From Amycolatopsis albispora (GTDB lineage: Bacteria; Actinomycetota; Actinomycetes; Mycobacteriales; Pseudonocardiaceae), in contig NZ_CP015163.1 in NCBI RefSeq assembly GCF_003312875.1, positions 7,874,001-7,938,000 on the forward strand: a stretch of 64,000 nucleotides of DNA. Direction: 5' to 3'. Both the position numbers and the translations under genes were made by a program. This document shows, piece after piece, positions 1 through 9,502 of this stretch (within the stretch, counting starts at the first letter, position 1; each line of letters starts with the position of its first letter). Under the pieces are notes generated by a model, which was given only the letters and a program-made list of their open reading frames with translations, ran no database searches and was not told the origin of the DNA.

Positions 1-237
1 GAACCGGCGATCCTGCGGGGCAGGCGGTTCGGGAACCTGGTGCTGGCCGCGTCGGCGGTCGAGCTGCCCTTCGCCGAGGTCGCCCGGCGCTCGGCGTCGG
101 CGGCGTTCCCCGCGCGCTGCCTGGCCGACGACGAGCTGAAGTCCTTGCGCGGCAAGGCAAAACCGCTCACCGATGGGGAGCCGGTGAGCGCGCCGGTGCC
201 CCCGGACGACGCCTTCGGCCTGGCCGGACGGCGTTGA
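1..237 (+). CDS. C-terminal end of a spermidine-synthase-like protein (partial)
   Basis: The reading frame is open from base 1 to a TGA at 235-237, so only the last 78 residues are present. The segment has an RGRRFGNLVLAAS stretch followed by a Pro/Asp-rich tail (SAPVPPDDAFG). I recognise this tail from actinobacterial spermidine-synthase-like SAM-fold proteins, but the catalytic Rossmann part lies outside the window, so the assignment rests on the tail alone. The next gene starts 8 nt downstream, suggesting co-transcription. An alternative is another small methyltransferase-like protein. Confidence 0.5.
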   Translation, partial: EPAILRGRRFGNLVLAASAVELPFAEVARRSASAAFPARCLADDELKSLRGKAKPLTDGEPVSAPVPPDDAFGLAGRR

Positions 238-244
238 GCCCGCC

Positions 245-1459
245 ATGGCCCGCGCGTCCTACGCCGCGGTGTTCCGGGTGCCGTCGTTCACCGCGATGTG
301 GTTGTCGCAGGTGGTGTCGGTGGCCGGTGACCAGCTCGCCAGGGTGGCGCTCGCGGTGCTGGTCTTCGAACGCACCGGCTCGGCTGGATGGACCGCGCTC
401 GCCTGGGCGCTGACGTTTCTAGCGGACCTGCTCGGCGGGCTGTTCCTGGCCGGGCTGGCCGACCGGTACCCGGCACGCGTGGTGCTGATCGCCGCGGACC
501 TGGTGCGGGCCGGGCTGGTCGCGGTGATGCTGGTGCCCGGACTGTCCATTGTGGCCCTGTGTGCGGCGGTGTTCGCCGTGCAGCTGCTGTCCGCGCCGTT
601 CTCCGCGGCCCGTGCCTCGCTGCTGGTGAAGTGGTTGCGGCCGTTGGGTTTGCACGATCTCGGGGTGAGCGTGGTGAGCACCACGTTCCAGGTGGCGCTG
701 CTGATCGGGCTGCCGCTGGGCGGGGGACTGGTCGCACTGCTCGGGGTGCCCGCCGTGCTGCTGATCGACGTGGCGACGTTCCTGTTGTCCGCCTTGGTGA
801 TCGCGATCGGCGTGCGGGCGGATGTCCGGATGGGACCGGTCGCCGGGATGACACCGTGGGAACGCGCGCGGGCGGGCGCGCGGCTGATCTCGCGGCGGCC
901 GAAGCTGCGGACGTTGTTGTTGCTGGCTTGTGTGGCGGGGTTCTACACCGCGCCGGAAGGGCTGGCGATCCCGTACGCCGAGCAGATCGGCGCCGGACCG
1001 GCCGGGGCCGGCTGGCTGCTGGTGGCGAACCCGGCGGGGACCGTGCTCGGGAACCTGGTGCTCGCGCGATGGGTTCCCCAGCGGTGGCGGTTGCGGTTGC
1101 TGGGGCCGCTCGCGATCGCCAGCTGCGTGGTGCTGCTGCCCTCGTTCGCCGCGCCGGAACTGTGGATTTCGTTGCTGCTGTGGACTTTGTGCGGGGTGGC
1201 GTCGGCACACGACATGGTCACGCAGGCGGCTTTTGTGCGTGAGACCCCGGAAGAGCAGCTCGGGCAGGCGTTCGGTCTCGCGGGCGCGGCGCTGCGCGTG
1301 GCGCAGGGGCTGGGCATCGTGGCGACCGGCGCGCTGGCCGGGCTGACCGGTCCCGCGGTGGCCATCGGGCTCACCGCCGCGGTCGGCACGGTGGCGGCCG
1401 TGGTCGCGGCCGGGGCCTGGCGGCGGGCGTCGGCATCCCCGCCCGCGGCGGCCGGTTGA
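245..1459 (+). CDS. MFS transporter
   Basis: A 404-residue hydrophobic protein with about 12 predicted membrane segments. An Asp/Arg-containing loop between TM2 and TM3 (LADRYPAR, near residue 75) is the usual MFS motif A. It probably exports a small molecule by proton antiport in the cytoplasmic membrane; the substrate cannot be told. It starts with ATG 8 nt after the preceding partial gene, so the two may form an operon. Length is normal for a 12-TM MFS protein. Nothing in the sequence links it to the biosynthetic region further downstream. Confidence 0.85.
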   Translation: MARASYAAVFRVPSFTAMWLSQVVSVAGDQLARVALAVLVFERTGSAGWTALAWALTFLADLLGGLFLAGLADRYPARVVLIAADLVRAGLVAVMLVPGLSIVALCAAVFAVQLLSAPFSAARASLLVKWLRPLGLHDLGVSVVSTTFQVALLIGLPLGGGLVALLGVPAVLLIDVATFLLSALVIAIGVRADVRMGPVAGMTPWERARAGARLISRRPKLRTLLLLACVAGFYTAPEGLAIPYAEQIGAGPAGAGWLLVANPAGTVLGNLVLARWVPQRWRLRLLGPLAIASCVVLLPSFAAPELWISLLLWTLCGVASAHDMVTQAAFVRETPEEQLGQAFGLAGAALRVAQGLGIVATGALAGLTGPAVAIGLTAAVGTVAAVVAAGAWRRASASPPAAAG

Positions 1460-1500
1460 CGATCCCGGCGGACGCGGGCGGGGGGCGGCCGCTGCTCGGT

Positions 1501-1603
1501 CACCAGTTGTTCTCCTGCTTGCGCATGGGGAATGTCACCTCTTCTCGTACTGAGGATTCGACGGAATCGACTCGCGGACCCGGACGGCTCACCAGTTGTT
1601 CTC
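1501..1603. repeat. Short direct repeat in the gap before the GGDEF gene
   Basis: The 268-nt gap between the MFS gene and the diguanylate cyclase carries a 14-nt direct repeat, CACCAGTTGTTCTC, at 1501-1514 and 1590-1603. Each copy is followed shortly by GCGCATGG. The spacing is 89 nt. It could be a regulator-binding pair or leftover duplication. I see no convincing ORF or structured RNA in this gap; an open frame at 1456-1683 has no coding character. Confidence 0.4.
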
Positions 1604-1727
1604 GCGCATGGCGGCTCACCTCCCCCCCCAGCAAGGCGGAACCCCGGACTCGGCTGTCCGGGTGGTTTCAGCATCCGGTATGAGCGGGCCTGTACACAAA
1701 CCGTGATCGGTTGGTTACGGTGAAGAT

Positions 1728-2957
1728 ATGGGTTCGTTGGGCCGCCCGACCGGCTGGGCCCTCTGGTCAGCACCACGCCAGGTCGTGGTGTGGGTGCTGG
1801 CCGTCGAGGTGGTGGCGCTGGTGGCCACCGCGGCCACCGCGTCGCTGGCGCCGGTGGACGCCGCCGGGCTGGCCCGCTTCGGACTGCTCGGCGCCTGCCT
1901 GGTCGCGCACGTCGAGCTGTCCAGGACGATCGAGCGCAAGCGGGAGGTCGCCGCCGGCTCGGGTCCCTATCTGAGCACGACGAGCGTGTGGAACTTCGCC
2001 GGGGTGATCGTGCTGCCGCCGGTGCTGGCGAGCGCGATGGTGGTGCTCGGTTACGGCTACATGTGGTTCCGGGTGTGGCACCGGCGCGGCACCATGCGCC
2101 CGCACCGCTGGCTTTACTCGGCGGGCACGGTCCTGCTGGCAAACCAGGCGGCGGTGGTGGTGCTGACCCTCGACCCGGGCGTGCCGGCGACGGCGGGCGC
2201 GGTGGCCGTGGTGGTGCTGGCCGGTGGGGTGCGCTGGTTCGTGAACTACGCGCTGATCTGCGTGGTCAAGCTGCTGTCCGAGCCGAGCGCGCGGGTGCGG
2301 AACGTGGTCAGCGGCTTCGGTGAGCAACTGCTGGAACTCGGCGCGATGGGCCTCGGCCTGCTCGCGGCGTGTGTGGTGGACACACCGGCGGTGCTGCTGG
2401 TGGCGGTGCCCGCGGTGCTGGCGGTGCTGGGGCGCTCGGCGCAGGTGGCGCAGTTCCGGAAGGCAGCCGAGACCGACGGCAAGACCCAGCTGCTGAACGC
2501 GACGGCGTGGACGGAGTTCGCCACGCACGCGCTGGACCGCACGAGCCGCCGGGGTGGCACGTTCGGGGTGCTGATGATCGACCTGGACCACTTCAAGCGC
2601 ATCAACGACGAACACGGGCACGGCGCCGGGGACGTGGTGCTGAAGGTGGTGGCGAAGGCGATCACCGCGGGGGTGCGCTCGGGGGACCTGGTCGGCAGGT
2701 TCGGCGGGGAGGAGTTCGTGGTGGCCCTGCCGGACATCAGCGCGGTGGAATTGTTGGCGGTCGGCGAACGCCTGCGCCGGTGGGTGGCCGCGCTGGAGGT
2801 ACCCGCGGGCCACGTCTCCATCTCGGTGGGGGCGGCGTTGGCCCCGGACAACGGCCTCTCGGTGCAGGACCTGCTGGCCACCGCCGATGCCGCCATGTAC
2901 ACCGCCAAACACGAGGGCCGGAACCGAGTGGAAGCCGCCGCCGGCCTGCTCCCCTAG
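1728..2957 (+). CDS. Membrane-anchored diguanylate cyclase (GGDEF)
   Basis: Makes cyclic di-GMP from two GTP. The N-terminal half (about residues 15-240) is a multi-TM sensor region of the kind found in actinobacterial GGDEF proteins. The C-terminal half is a GGDEF domain with an active-site GGEEF at residues 326-330, which is catalytically acceptable. An RSGD at 317-320, five residues upstream, matches the RxxD inhibitory I-site, so product feedback is likely. The DLDHFKRIND metal/nucleotide segment is also present. No EAL domain is attached. It stands alone, with a long gap upstream and a convergent response-regulator gene downstream. 409 residues. Confidence 0.92.
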   Translation: MGSLGRPTGWALWSAPRQVVVWVLAVEVVALVATAATASLAPVDAAGLARFGLLGACLVAHVELSRTIERKREVAAGSGPYLSTTSVWNFAGVIVLPPVLASAMVVLGYGYMWFRVWHRRGTMRPHRWLYSAGTVLLANQAAVVVLTLDPGVPATAGAVAVVVLAGGVRWFVNYALICVVKLLSEPSARVRNVVSGFGEQLLELGAMGLGLLAACVVDTPAVLLVAVPAVLAVLGRSAQVAQFRKAAETDGKTQLLNATAWTEFATHALDRTSRRGGTFGVLMIDLDHFKRINDEHGHGAGDVVLKVVAKAITAGVRSGDLVGRFGGEEFVVALPDISAVELLAVGERLRRWVAALEVPAGHVSISVGAALAPDNGLSVQDLLATADAAMYTAKHEGRNRVEAAAGLLP

Positions 2958-3405
2958 AACACGAATGTGGCTTATGGGGCGGATTTTCGCCCCGAAAGCC
3001 ACATTCGTGTCCATCGGCCCCCGGACTTGTCACGAAAGCCACATTCGAGACGCCAAACGTCTCGAAAGCCACATTCGTGACACCCCCCGCGACCCGGTCA
3101 CCCAACCGCCACCCGACAACACAAAGCCGCCTCAGCCGACAACACAAAGGTGCCCACCCCCATCCACCCAACCGCCGCCCGGTAGCAGAAAGGCGCCCAC
3201 CACCCCCGTCCACCCAACCGCCGCCCGGCAGCAGAAAAGCGCCCACCACGCCACCCAGTCCCACCCCATCCCCGGTCCACAGCCCAAAACACGGCGAAGA
3301 CCCGCTTGTCAAGGTACTCTCCCCAGCCTTGACAAGCGGGTCTTCGCCGTCGTCACAATCAATCACCGGGGTGGCCCAAAAGGCCCCGAAACCCCCCAAA
3401 ACCCC
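2958..3405. repeat. Composite palindromic-repeat region 1
   Basis: This gene-free stretch separates two convergent genes. It holds a near-perfect palindrome at 2959-3010 (ACACGAATGTGGCTT against AAAGCCACATTCGTGT) and a second unit at about 3028-3083. In the second unit the CGAAAGCCACATTCG module occurs twice in direct orientation around a CGAGACG-CCAAA-CGTCTCG stem. From about 3095 to 3260 there is a low-complexity tract with a repeating CACCCAACCGCCGCCCGG(C/T)AGCA unit. The tract continues into the 60-nt hairpin listed separately. I see no gene; short frames here are repeat-derived. Confidence 0.8.
3291..3350. terminator. 60-nt conserved hairpin, copy 1 (bidirectional terminator-like)
   Basis: A perfect 24-bp stem (ACGGCGAAGACCCGCTTGTC plus AAGG, with its exact complement) encloses a 12-nt loop. 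It lies between the convergent GGDEF and response-regulator genes. Three more copies exist at 30860-30919, 54412-54471 and 61277-61336, each downstream of a gene 3' end. There is no U-tract, so it could act as a bidirectional terminator, an mRNA-stabilising hairpin or a mobile repeat. Confidence 0.6.
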
Positions 3406-4065
3406 CTACACCAACCGATACCCCATCCCCCGAACCGTCGCGATCCGATCCTGCCCCACCTTCCGCCGCACCGTTCGCACGTAAACGTCCACCACATTCG
3501 ACCCCGGATCGAAGTCGTACCCCCACACATGCGAAAGGATCTGCTCCCGCGAAAGCACCTGTCCCGGATGTCGCAGGAACAACTCCAGCAAAGCGAACTC
3601 CCGCGCCGTCAAATCCGTGGTCGACTCCGGCGTCTGGGCCCGTCGCGTCCGCAGGTCCAGTGACAAACCGTTGTGCCGCAACACGGTCAGCTCCGGCGTA
3701 CCCGCCACCGGCTTCAACCTCAGCCGAACCCGAGCCAGCAGTTCCTCGAATCGAAACGGCTTCGTCATGTAGTCGTCCGCGCCACCCTCCAAACCGGCCA
3801 CCGTGTCACCGACCGAATCACGCGCGGTCAGGATGATCACCGGCGTCAGCGTCCCGGCGGCGCGCATGGCGGTCAGGACCTCGAAGCCGTCGCGCTTGGG
3901 CAGGCCGAGGTCGAGCACCACCAGATCGAAGTCCTCCGACACCGCACTGGCCAGCGCGGCGTCGCCGTCGGTCACCACCGTTGTGCTGAAACCGTTGGCA
4001 CGCAAGCCCTTCTCCACGAACGACGCGATGCGCTGCTCGTCTTCGGCGATCAGGATGCGGCTCAC
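3406..4065 (-). CDS. OmpR/PhoB-type response regulator
   Basis: A 219-residue two-component regulator. The receiver domain (about 1-115) has the acidic pair E8/D9, phospho-acceptor D52 (VVLDLGLP) and K102 (TKPF). The C-terminal winged-helix DNA-binding domain (about 128-219) ends with the typical RTVRRKVG and RGMGYRL. The stop lies 55 nt from the conserved hairpin. Its start overlaps the end of the kinase gene by 4 nt, so the pair is co-expressed and presumably a cognate system. The target genes are unknown. Confidence 0.93.
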   Translation of the reverse strand: MSRILIAEDEQRIASFVEKGLRANGFSTTVVTDGDAALASAVSEDFDLVVLDLGLPKRDGFEVLTAMRAAGTLTPVIILTARDSVGDTVAGLEGGADDYMTKPFRFEELLARVRLRLKPVAGTPELTVLRHNGLSLDLRTRRAQTPESTTDLTAREFALLELFLRHPGQVLSREQILSHVWGYDFDPGSNVVDVYVRTVRRKVGQDRIATVRGMGYRLV

Positions 4066-5477
4066 CGCGTACCTCCCGGTAGTTCGATGCCGAACGTGGC
4101 GCCCTCACCCGGCGGTGAGTGGACCAGCACCCGGCCGTGGTGCGCGTCGGCGATGGCCTTCACGATGGCCAGCCCGAGCCCGGCGCCGTTGGGGTCCCGC
4201 GTGCCCGAAGCCCCGCGGGAGAACCGCTCGAAGATCTTCGACGCCTCCTCCGGCGGCACCCCGGCACCACTGTCGGTCACCCAGAACGAAACGGTGTCCC
4301 CGATCAGGGAGGAGCCGAGGCGGATCGGGTCACCGTCCGAAGTGTGCTGGACCGCGTTCTGCGCGAGCTGCAGCACCGCCTGCGTGACGCGCTGACCGTC
4401 CAGCCAGGCCTCGCCCTCGCCGATCCCCTCCAGCGACCACGCCCGCGGCGCGATCGCGCGGACCTTCGCGTCCAGATCACTGGTCAGCTCGGGCACCGAG
4501 GTCCACTCCGGCCGCAGGAAGTCCGGCTGACCGGCTTTTGCCAGCAGAAGCAGGTCGTCGACGATGCGGGCCATCCGGTCCAGCTCGTCGATGCACAGGC
4601 GGACCACCTCGGCGCGCTCGGCCGGGTCGTCGCCGAGCAGTTCGAGGTGCCCGCGCACGATGGTGATCGGGGTGCGCAGCTCGTGCCCGGCGTCGTCGAG
4701 GAACTCGCGGCGCGTGCGGAACGCCTGCTCCAGGCGGTCGAGCATGGCGTTGAACTGCTCGGCGAGCGCGGCGATGTCGTCGCGGCCGTCGACCGGGATG
4801 CGGTGGGTCAGGTCGTGCTCGGTCAGCCGCGCCGCGGTCTGCCGCACGGTCCGGATCGGCGCCAGGATCTGCCCGGCCGCGAACCACGAGATCCCGGCTC
4901 CGAGCACCAGCGCGATCGCGCTGATCCCGATCAGCGACCGCACGGTGGACGCCGCCTCCGGCCGTTCGGCGTCGGTGAAGAAGCCGCTGATGAACCAGCC
5001 GGCCGGCTGGTCGCCGCCGGTCGGCGGCAGCATGTCCACTCGCGACCAGCGCAGTTCGCCGCCCGCGGTCGGCACGGTGCCGGTCGAGCCGTCGGCCGTG
5101 ATCACCTGGCGCACCACGTCCGCGTCGATCACCTCGTTCGCCGTGCGCCCCTGCTTGACCAGCTGCGGCAGCTCCGGTGTGCCGACCGCGCCGATCAGCA
5201 CCTCGGCCGGATCGGTGTACTGGGTGGTCAGGTGCAGGCGCAGGATCTGTTCGGGGTCCCGCAGCGGCTGCCCGTCCGGGCTGATCGCGCTGGCGGCGAA
5301 GGTGCGGAACTCCTCGGCGTCCTGGTCGAGGCTGCGGTTGACCCGGTCGTCGATGGCGTCGTACTCGAACTCGGCGACCAGCAGCACCACGGCGGTCAGC
5401 CCGGCGGCCATCACCAGCACGAACCAGCCCATGATGCGGACCCGCGCGGGAATGCGGCGCGGGTCAGTCGTCGTCAT
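4062..5477 (-). CDS. Sensor histidine kinase (HAMP type)
   Basis: 471 residues. The N-terminal TM helix (about 15-35) is followed by an extracytoplasmic sensor region (about 40-170), a second TM helix near 175-195 and a HAMP linker. The DHp box DDAGHELRTPIT has the phospho-accepting His near residue 265. The HATPase domain follows, with VLQLAQNAVQHT (N box) and DSGAGVP / GAGLGLAIVKAI (G boxes). All catalytic boxes look intact. It overlaps the response-regulator gene downstream and the small acidic-tailed gene upstream, making a three-gene operon on the minus strand. Confidence 0.92.
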   Translation of the reverse strand: MTTTDPRRIPARVRIMGWFVLVMAAGLTAVVLLVAEFEYDAIDDRVNRSLDQDAEEFRTFAASAISPDGQPLRDPEQILRLHLTTQYTDPAEVLIGAVGTPELPQLVKQGRTANEVIDADVVRQVITADGSTGTVPTAGGELRWSRVDMLPPTGGDQPAGWFISGFFTDAERPEAASTVRSLIGISAIALVLGAGISWFAAGQILAPIRTVRQTAARLTEHDLTHRIPVDGRDDIAALAEQFNAMLDRLEQAFRTRREFLDDAGHELRTPITIVRGHLELLGDDPAERAEVVRLCIDELDRMARIVDDLLLLAKAGQPDFLRPEWTSVPELTSDLDAKVRAIAPRAWSLEGIGEGEAWLDGQRVTQAVLQLAQNAVQHTSDGDPIRLGSSLIGDTVSFWVTDSGAGVPPEEASKIFERFSRGASGTRDPNGAGLGLAIVKAIADAHHGRVLVHSPPGEGATFGIELPGGTR

Positions 5478-5748
5478 CGTCGTTGTTCAGCTCGTTGTCG
5501 TCCAGATCGTCGTCGTCCACGGGCGGGGGCGGCGGCAGCCAGGTGTCGGAAGGCGCCGCGCTCGTGCTGGACGGGGGCGGGGTGCTCGCGGACGGCGGGG
5601 GCGGCACGAACGTCGCCGACTCGCCGATCCGCACGGTCGCCGGTTCACGCGGCGGCTCCGGATCGGCGAGCAGGAGCAGCACGATCGCCGCGCCCACCGG
5701 CAGGGCGAGCACGGCGAGCAGCGCGATCAGGCGCGACGCCTTGGTCAT
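5464..5748 (-). CDS. Small single-pass membrane protein with Pro-rich and poly-Asp tail
   Basis: 94 residues from an ATG at 5748, preceded by GGAGG at 8 nt, which I prefer over an in-frame start 60 nt upstream. One TM helix (about residues 5-27) is followed by a Pro/Ser-rich stretch and an extremely acidic C terminus of Asp/Asn residues. The topology suggests the acidic tail faces outside. The stop lies within the first codons of the kinase gene, so translation is coupled. The tail could bind cations or interact with the kinase sensor region; that is inference from composition and context only. I know no family for it. Confidence 0.65.
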   Translation of the reverse strand: MTKASRLIALLAVLALPVGAAIVLLLLADPEPPREPATVRIGESATFVPPPPSASTPPPSSTSAAPSDTWLPPPPPVDDDDLDDNELNNDDDDD

Positions 5749-5903
5749 GCCACCACCCTCCGCCCGCTCGCGAAAACCCGGATGAAGCGATGATGAGGAA
5801 ATCTTCATGATCGCGCCAGCCGGGCCAAAACCGCAGTCGAGAGGAATTCCGGCACCGCACCCCCGGGCAATGATGCAAGGACCACCACCGCTGGGAGTAG
5901 GCG

Positions 5904-8039
5904 ATGAGAACCGCGCACCGGACCTGTTCCATCTGTGACGCCGTCTGCGGCCTCCGGCTCACGCTGGCCGACGACAACCGGGTGACCTCGGTCAAGGGCG
6001 ATCCGGACGACCCGTTCTCGCAGGGCTACATCTGCCCCAAGGGCGCCAGCTTCGGCCAGCTCGACGAGGACCCGGACCGCCTGCGCCACCCGATGGTCCG
6101 GCGTGGTGACACCTGGCACGAGGTCAGCTGGGACGAGGCGTTCGCCGAGGTGGAGCGCGGGCTCAACGCGGTGGTGGCACAGCACGGCCGCGAGGCGCTG
6201 TCCGTCTACTTCGGAAACCCGACCTTCCACACCATGGCCGGGTTCATGTACCGGGTGCCGCTGACCCAGTCGCTGGGCAGCCGGAACGTCTACTCGGCCG
6301 GGACCATCGACCAGATGCCCAAGCACGTGTCCAGCGGGTACCTGTTCGGCGACCCGATGGCGATCGCGGTGCCCGACGTGGACCGCACCGACCACCTGCT
6401 GGTGATCGGCGCGAACCCGCTGGAGTCACACGGTTCGCTGTGCGCGGCGCCCGACTTCCCGCGCCGGCTCAAGGACCTGCGCCGCCGCGGCGGCAAGATC
6501 ACCGTGGTCGACCCGCGTCGCACGCGCACCGCGAAGTTCGCCGACGAGCACCTGTTCATCCGGCCGAGCACCGACGCGTTCTTCCTGCTCGGCGTGGTCA
6601 ACACGCTGCTGGCCGAGCAGCTCGACACGGTCACCCTGGACGTCAACGGCCTCGACGAGTTGCGTGCGCTGACCGCCGAGTTCACCCCGGCCGCCGTTTC
6701 GCCGATCTGCGGCATCGCGGCCGACGACATCGCGCGGACCGCCCGCGAGCTGGCCGCCGCGCCGACCGCCGCCGTGTACACCCGGATCGGCACCTGCACC
6801 TCGGAGTTCGGCACGCTGACCCAGTGGCTCGTCGACGTGGTCAACATCCTGACCGGCAACTTCGACTCCCCGGGTGGCGTGATGTTCACCCGCACCGCCG
6901 CGCTCGAGGTCTTCCGCACCGGCCAGGCGTTCACCACCGGCAACTTCCACAGCCGGGTGCGCGGCCTGCCGGAGGCGCTCGGTGAGCTGCCGGTGGCCAC
7001 GCTCGCCGACGAGATCGAGACCCCGGGCAAAGGCCAGGTCAAGGCGCTCATCTCGATCGCGGGCAACCTGGTGCTCTCCGCGCCGAACGGCCCGCGCCTG
7101 GACCGGGTGCTGCCGGAACTGGACTTCATGGTCTGCGTGGACCCGTACCTGAACGAGACCACCAAGCACGCCAACGTGATCCTGCCGCCGCCGCGCATGC
7201 TGCAGATGCCGCACTACGACTTCCTGCTGCTCACGGTGACCGTGCGGAACTACACCCGGTTCTCCCCGGCGATCCTCCCGCTCGACGACGACCAGCTCTC
7301 CGAAGCCGAGATCATGGCGAAGCTGACGCTGATCGTGTCCGGGCAACCCGCGAGCACCCCGGCTTCGGTGCTCGACGAGATGATCGTCGGCCAGCTGACC
7401 GGCGGGTCGGAGGAAATGCGCGCCGGGCTCACCGGCGACAGCGGCCCGGAGCTGATGCTGGACGCGATGCTGCAGCTCGGCCCGTACGGCCTTTCCCTGC
7501 GAAAGCTGCGGGAGAACCCGCACGGCATCGACCTCGGACCGCTGGAACCGCGGCTCAAGGAGCTGGTCTGCACCCCGTCCGGCCGGGTCGAGCTGAGCCC
7601 GCCGGAGATCACCGGCGACCTCACCCGCCTGCGCGCGCGACTCGCCGAGCAGGCACCCGAGTTCCTGCTGATCGGACGGCGGCAGCTGCGCTCGAACAAC
7701 AGCTGGCTGCACAACGTCCCCGGCCTGCGTGGCGGCAGCAACCAGTGCACGCTGCACGTCAACCCGGCCGACGCCGAGCGGCTCGGCCTCGGCGAGCAGG
7801 CGGTGATCCGGTCGTCCGCCGGTGAGCTGGTGGTGCCGGTCGAGCCGACCGACGCGATCATGCCCGGCGTGGTCAGCCTCCCGCACGGCTGGGGCCACTC
7901 CGGCCGCGGCCAGCGCGTCGCGACCACCGAACCGGGGGTGAACGCGAACACGCTGACCGACGAGCGGGTGGTGGACGTGCTCTCCGGGAACGCCGTGTTC
8001 AACGGCGTCCCGGTGAGCCTCGCGCCGTTGCCTCAGTAG
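5904..8039 (+). CDS. Molybdopterin oxidoreductase (formate-dehydrogenase-like)
   Basis: A 711-residue enzyme of the DMSO-reductase/FdhF superfamily. An N-terminal 4Fe-4S site has Cys8, Cys11, Cys15 and Cys44 (CSICDAVC and GYICPKG). The molybdopterin-binding core follows, with DPRRTRTAKFADEH typical of the guanine-dinucleotide pocket. The C-terminal molydop-binding domain (about 590-705) has HVNPADAERLGL and PHGWGHSGRGQ. No selenocysteine is evident. There is no adjacent electron-transfer subunit, so its partner is encoded elsewhere. It starts divergently from the two-component operon. Substrate is unknown; formate or another small oxyanion or carbonyl compound is possible. Confidence 0.88.
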   Translation: MRTAHRTCSICDAVCGLRLTLADDNRVTSVKGDPDDPFSQGYICPKGASFGQLDEDPDRLRHPMVRRGDTWHEVSWDEAFAEVERGLNAVVAQHGREALSVYFGNPTFHTMAGFMYRVPLTQSLGSRNVYSAGTIDQMPKHVSSGYLFGDPMAIAVPDVDRTDHLLVIGANPLESHGSLCAAPDFPRRLKDLRRRGGKITVVDPRRTRTAKFADEHLFIRPSTDAFFLLGVVNTLLAEQLDTVTLDVNGLDELRALTAEFTPAAVSPICGIAADDIARTARELAAAPTAAVYTRIGTCTSEFGTLTQWLVDVVNILTGNFDSPGGVMFTRTAALEVFRTGQAFTTGNFHSRVRGLPEALGELPVATLADEIETPGKGQVKALISIAGNLVLSAPNGPRLDRVLPELDFMVCVDPYLNETTKHANVILPPPRMLQMPHYDFLLLTVTVRNYTRFSPAILPLDDDQLSEAEIMAKLTLIVSGQPASTPASVLDEMIVGQLTGGSEEMRAGLTGDSGPELMLDAMLQLGPYGLSLRKLRENPHGIDLGPLEPRLKELVCTPSGRVELSPPEITGDLTRLRARLAEQAPEFLLIGRRQLRSNNSWLHNVPGLRGGSNQCTLHVNPADAERLGLGEQAVIRSSAGELVVPVEPTDAIMPGVVSLPHGWGHSGRGQRVATTEPGVNANTLTDERVVDVLSGNAVFNGVPVSLAPLPQ

Positions 8040-8041
8040 CG

Positions 8042-9502
8042 TCAGTAGCGGTAGTGGTCGGCCTTGTACGGGCCGGCCACGTCCACGCCGATGTACTCGG
8101 CCTGCTTCTTGGTCAGCTCGGTCAGCCGCACACCGAGCGCGTCCAGGTGCAGGCGCGCGACCTTCTCGTCGAGGTGCTTCGGCAGCCGGTAGACGTCCCT
8201 GTCGTACTCACCCGGCTTGGTGAACAGCTCGATCTGCGCGATGGCCTGGTTGCTGAACGAGTTCGACATCACGAAGCTCGGGTGCCCGGTGGCGTTGCCC
8301 AGGTTCATCAGGCGGCCTTCGGACAGCACGATGATCGCGTGGCCGTCGGGGAAGACCCACTCGTGCACCTGGGGCTTGATCTCCACCTTGCGGATGCCCG
8401 GCACCTTGGCCAGCCCGGCCATGTCGATCTCGTTGTCGAAGTGGCCGACGTTGCCGACGATGGCGTTGTGCTTCATCCGCGCCATGTCGGCGGCCATGAT
8501 GATGTCGAGGTTGCCGGTGGTGGTGATGAACAGGTCGCCCTTTTCGATCACGTCCTCCAGGCGCACCACCTCCAGCCCCTCCATCGAGGCCTGCAGCGCG
8601 CAGATCGGGTCGATCTCGGTGACCACCACGCGCGCGCCCTGCCCGCGCAGGGACTCGGCGGCGCCCTTGCCGACGTCGCCGTACCCGCAGATCACCGCGA
8701 GCTTGCCGCCGAGCATCACGTCGGTGGCGCGGTTGATGCCGTCGGCCAGCGAGTGGCGGATGCCGTACTTGTTGTCGAACTTCGACTTGGTCACCGAGTC
8801 GTTGACGTTGATCGCCGGGAACAGCAGCTTGCCCTCTTCGGCCAGCTTGTAGAGGCGCTTCACGCCGTTGGTGGTCTCTTCGGTGACGCCCTTGATCTCG
8901 CTCGCCACCCTGGTGAACCGCTTCGGGTCGGCGGCCAGGCTCTCGCGCAGCGTGCGCAGGACGATCCGGTACTCCTCCGGGTCGTCCTCGGTGGGCTCGG
9001 GCACCACACCGGCGGCCTCGAACTCGGCGCCCTGGTGCACCAGCAGCGTGGCGTCACCACCGTCGTCGAGCAGCATGTTCGGCGCGTGCCCGCCGGGGAA
9101 GGTGAACAGCTGCTCGGTGCACCACCAGTACTCGTCCAGCGTCTCGCCCTTCCAGGCGAACACCGACGTGCCGGTGGGGCGGTCCACGGTGCCGTCGCGG
9201 CCGACGACCACCGCGGCGGCGGCCTCGTCCTGGGTGGAGAAGATGTTGCAGGACACCCAGCGCACCTCGGCGCCGAGATCGACCAGCGTCTCGATCAGCA
9301 CCGCGGTCTGCACGGTCATGTGCAGCGAGCCCGCGATCCGCGCGCCCTTCAGCGGTTTGGCCGCGGCGTATTCGGCGCGAATGGCCATCAAGCCGGGCAT
9401 TTCGTGCTCGGCGAGGCGCAGTTGGTGGCGGCCGGCTTCGGCCAGTGACAGATCGGCCACCGCGAACTCGAGCCCGTTGACCTGCCGCAGTTTCGCGTTC
9501 AC
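8042..9502 (-). CDS. sahH: S-adenosylhomocysteine hydrolase
   Basis: Cleaves S-adenosylhomocysteine to adenosine and homocysteine, relieving methyltransferase inhibition. It is 486 residues, the usual actinobacterial length. Clear signatures are the NAD-binding GYGDVGKG loop, NVGHFDNEI, the [14 protein letters not shown] segment and the C-terminal KADHYRY. The start is GTG at 9502, ten nt after a GGAGG that is part of a hairpin in the putative SAH riboswitch. It is convergent with the molybdoenzyme gene, with two bases between them, and divergent from the CobW-type gene. The regulation is likely riboswitch-based; see the separate entry. Confidence 0.97.
   Translation of the reverse strand: MNAKLRQVNGLEFAVADLSLAEAGRHQLRLAEHEMPGLMAIRAEYAAAKPLKGARIAGSLHMTVQTAVLIETLVDLGAEVRWVSCNIFSTQDEAAAAVVVGRDGTVDRPTGTSVFAWKGETLDEYWWCTEQLFTFPGGHAPNMLLDDGGDATLLVHQGAEFEAAGVVPEPTEDDPEEYRIVLRTLRESLAADPKRFTRVASEIKGVTEETTNGVKRLYKLAEEGKLLFPAINVNDSVTKSKFDNKYGIRHSLADGINRATDVMLGGKLAVICGYGDVGKGAAESLRGQGARVVVTEIDPICALQASMEGLEVVRLEDVIEKGDLFITTTGNLDIIMAADMARMKHNAIVGNVGHFDNEIDMAGLAKVPGIRKVEIKPQVHEWVFPDGHAIIVLSEGRLMNLGNATGHPSFVMSNSFSNQAIAQIELFTKPGEYDRDVYRLPKHLDEKVARLHLDALGVRLTELTKKQAEYIGVDVAGPYKADHYRY

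Noticed and set aside
1456-1683. A 75-codon frame between the MFS and GGDEF genes
   Set aside because: It overlaps the MFS stop, has no ribosome-binding site and no coding character.
4119-5810. A 563-codon plus-strand frame over the histidine kinase gene
   Set aside because: Antisense shadow; the kinase boxes on the minus strand are complete.
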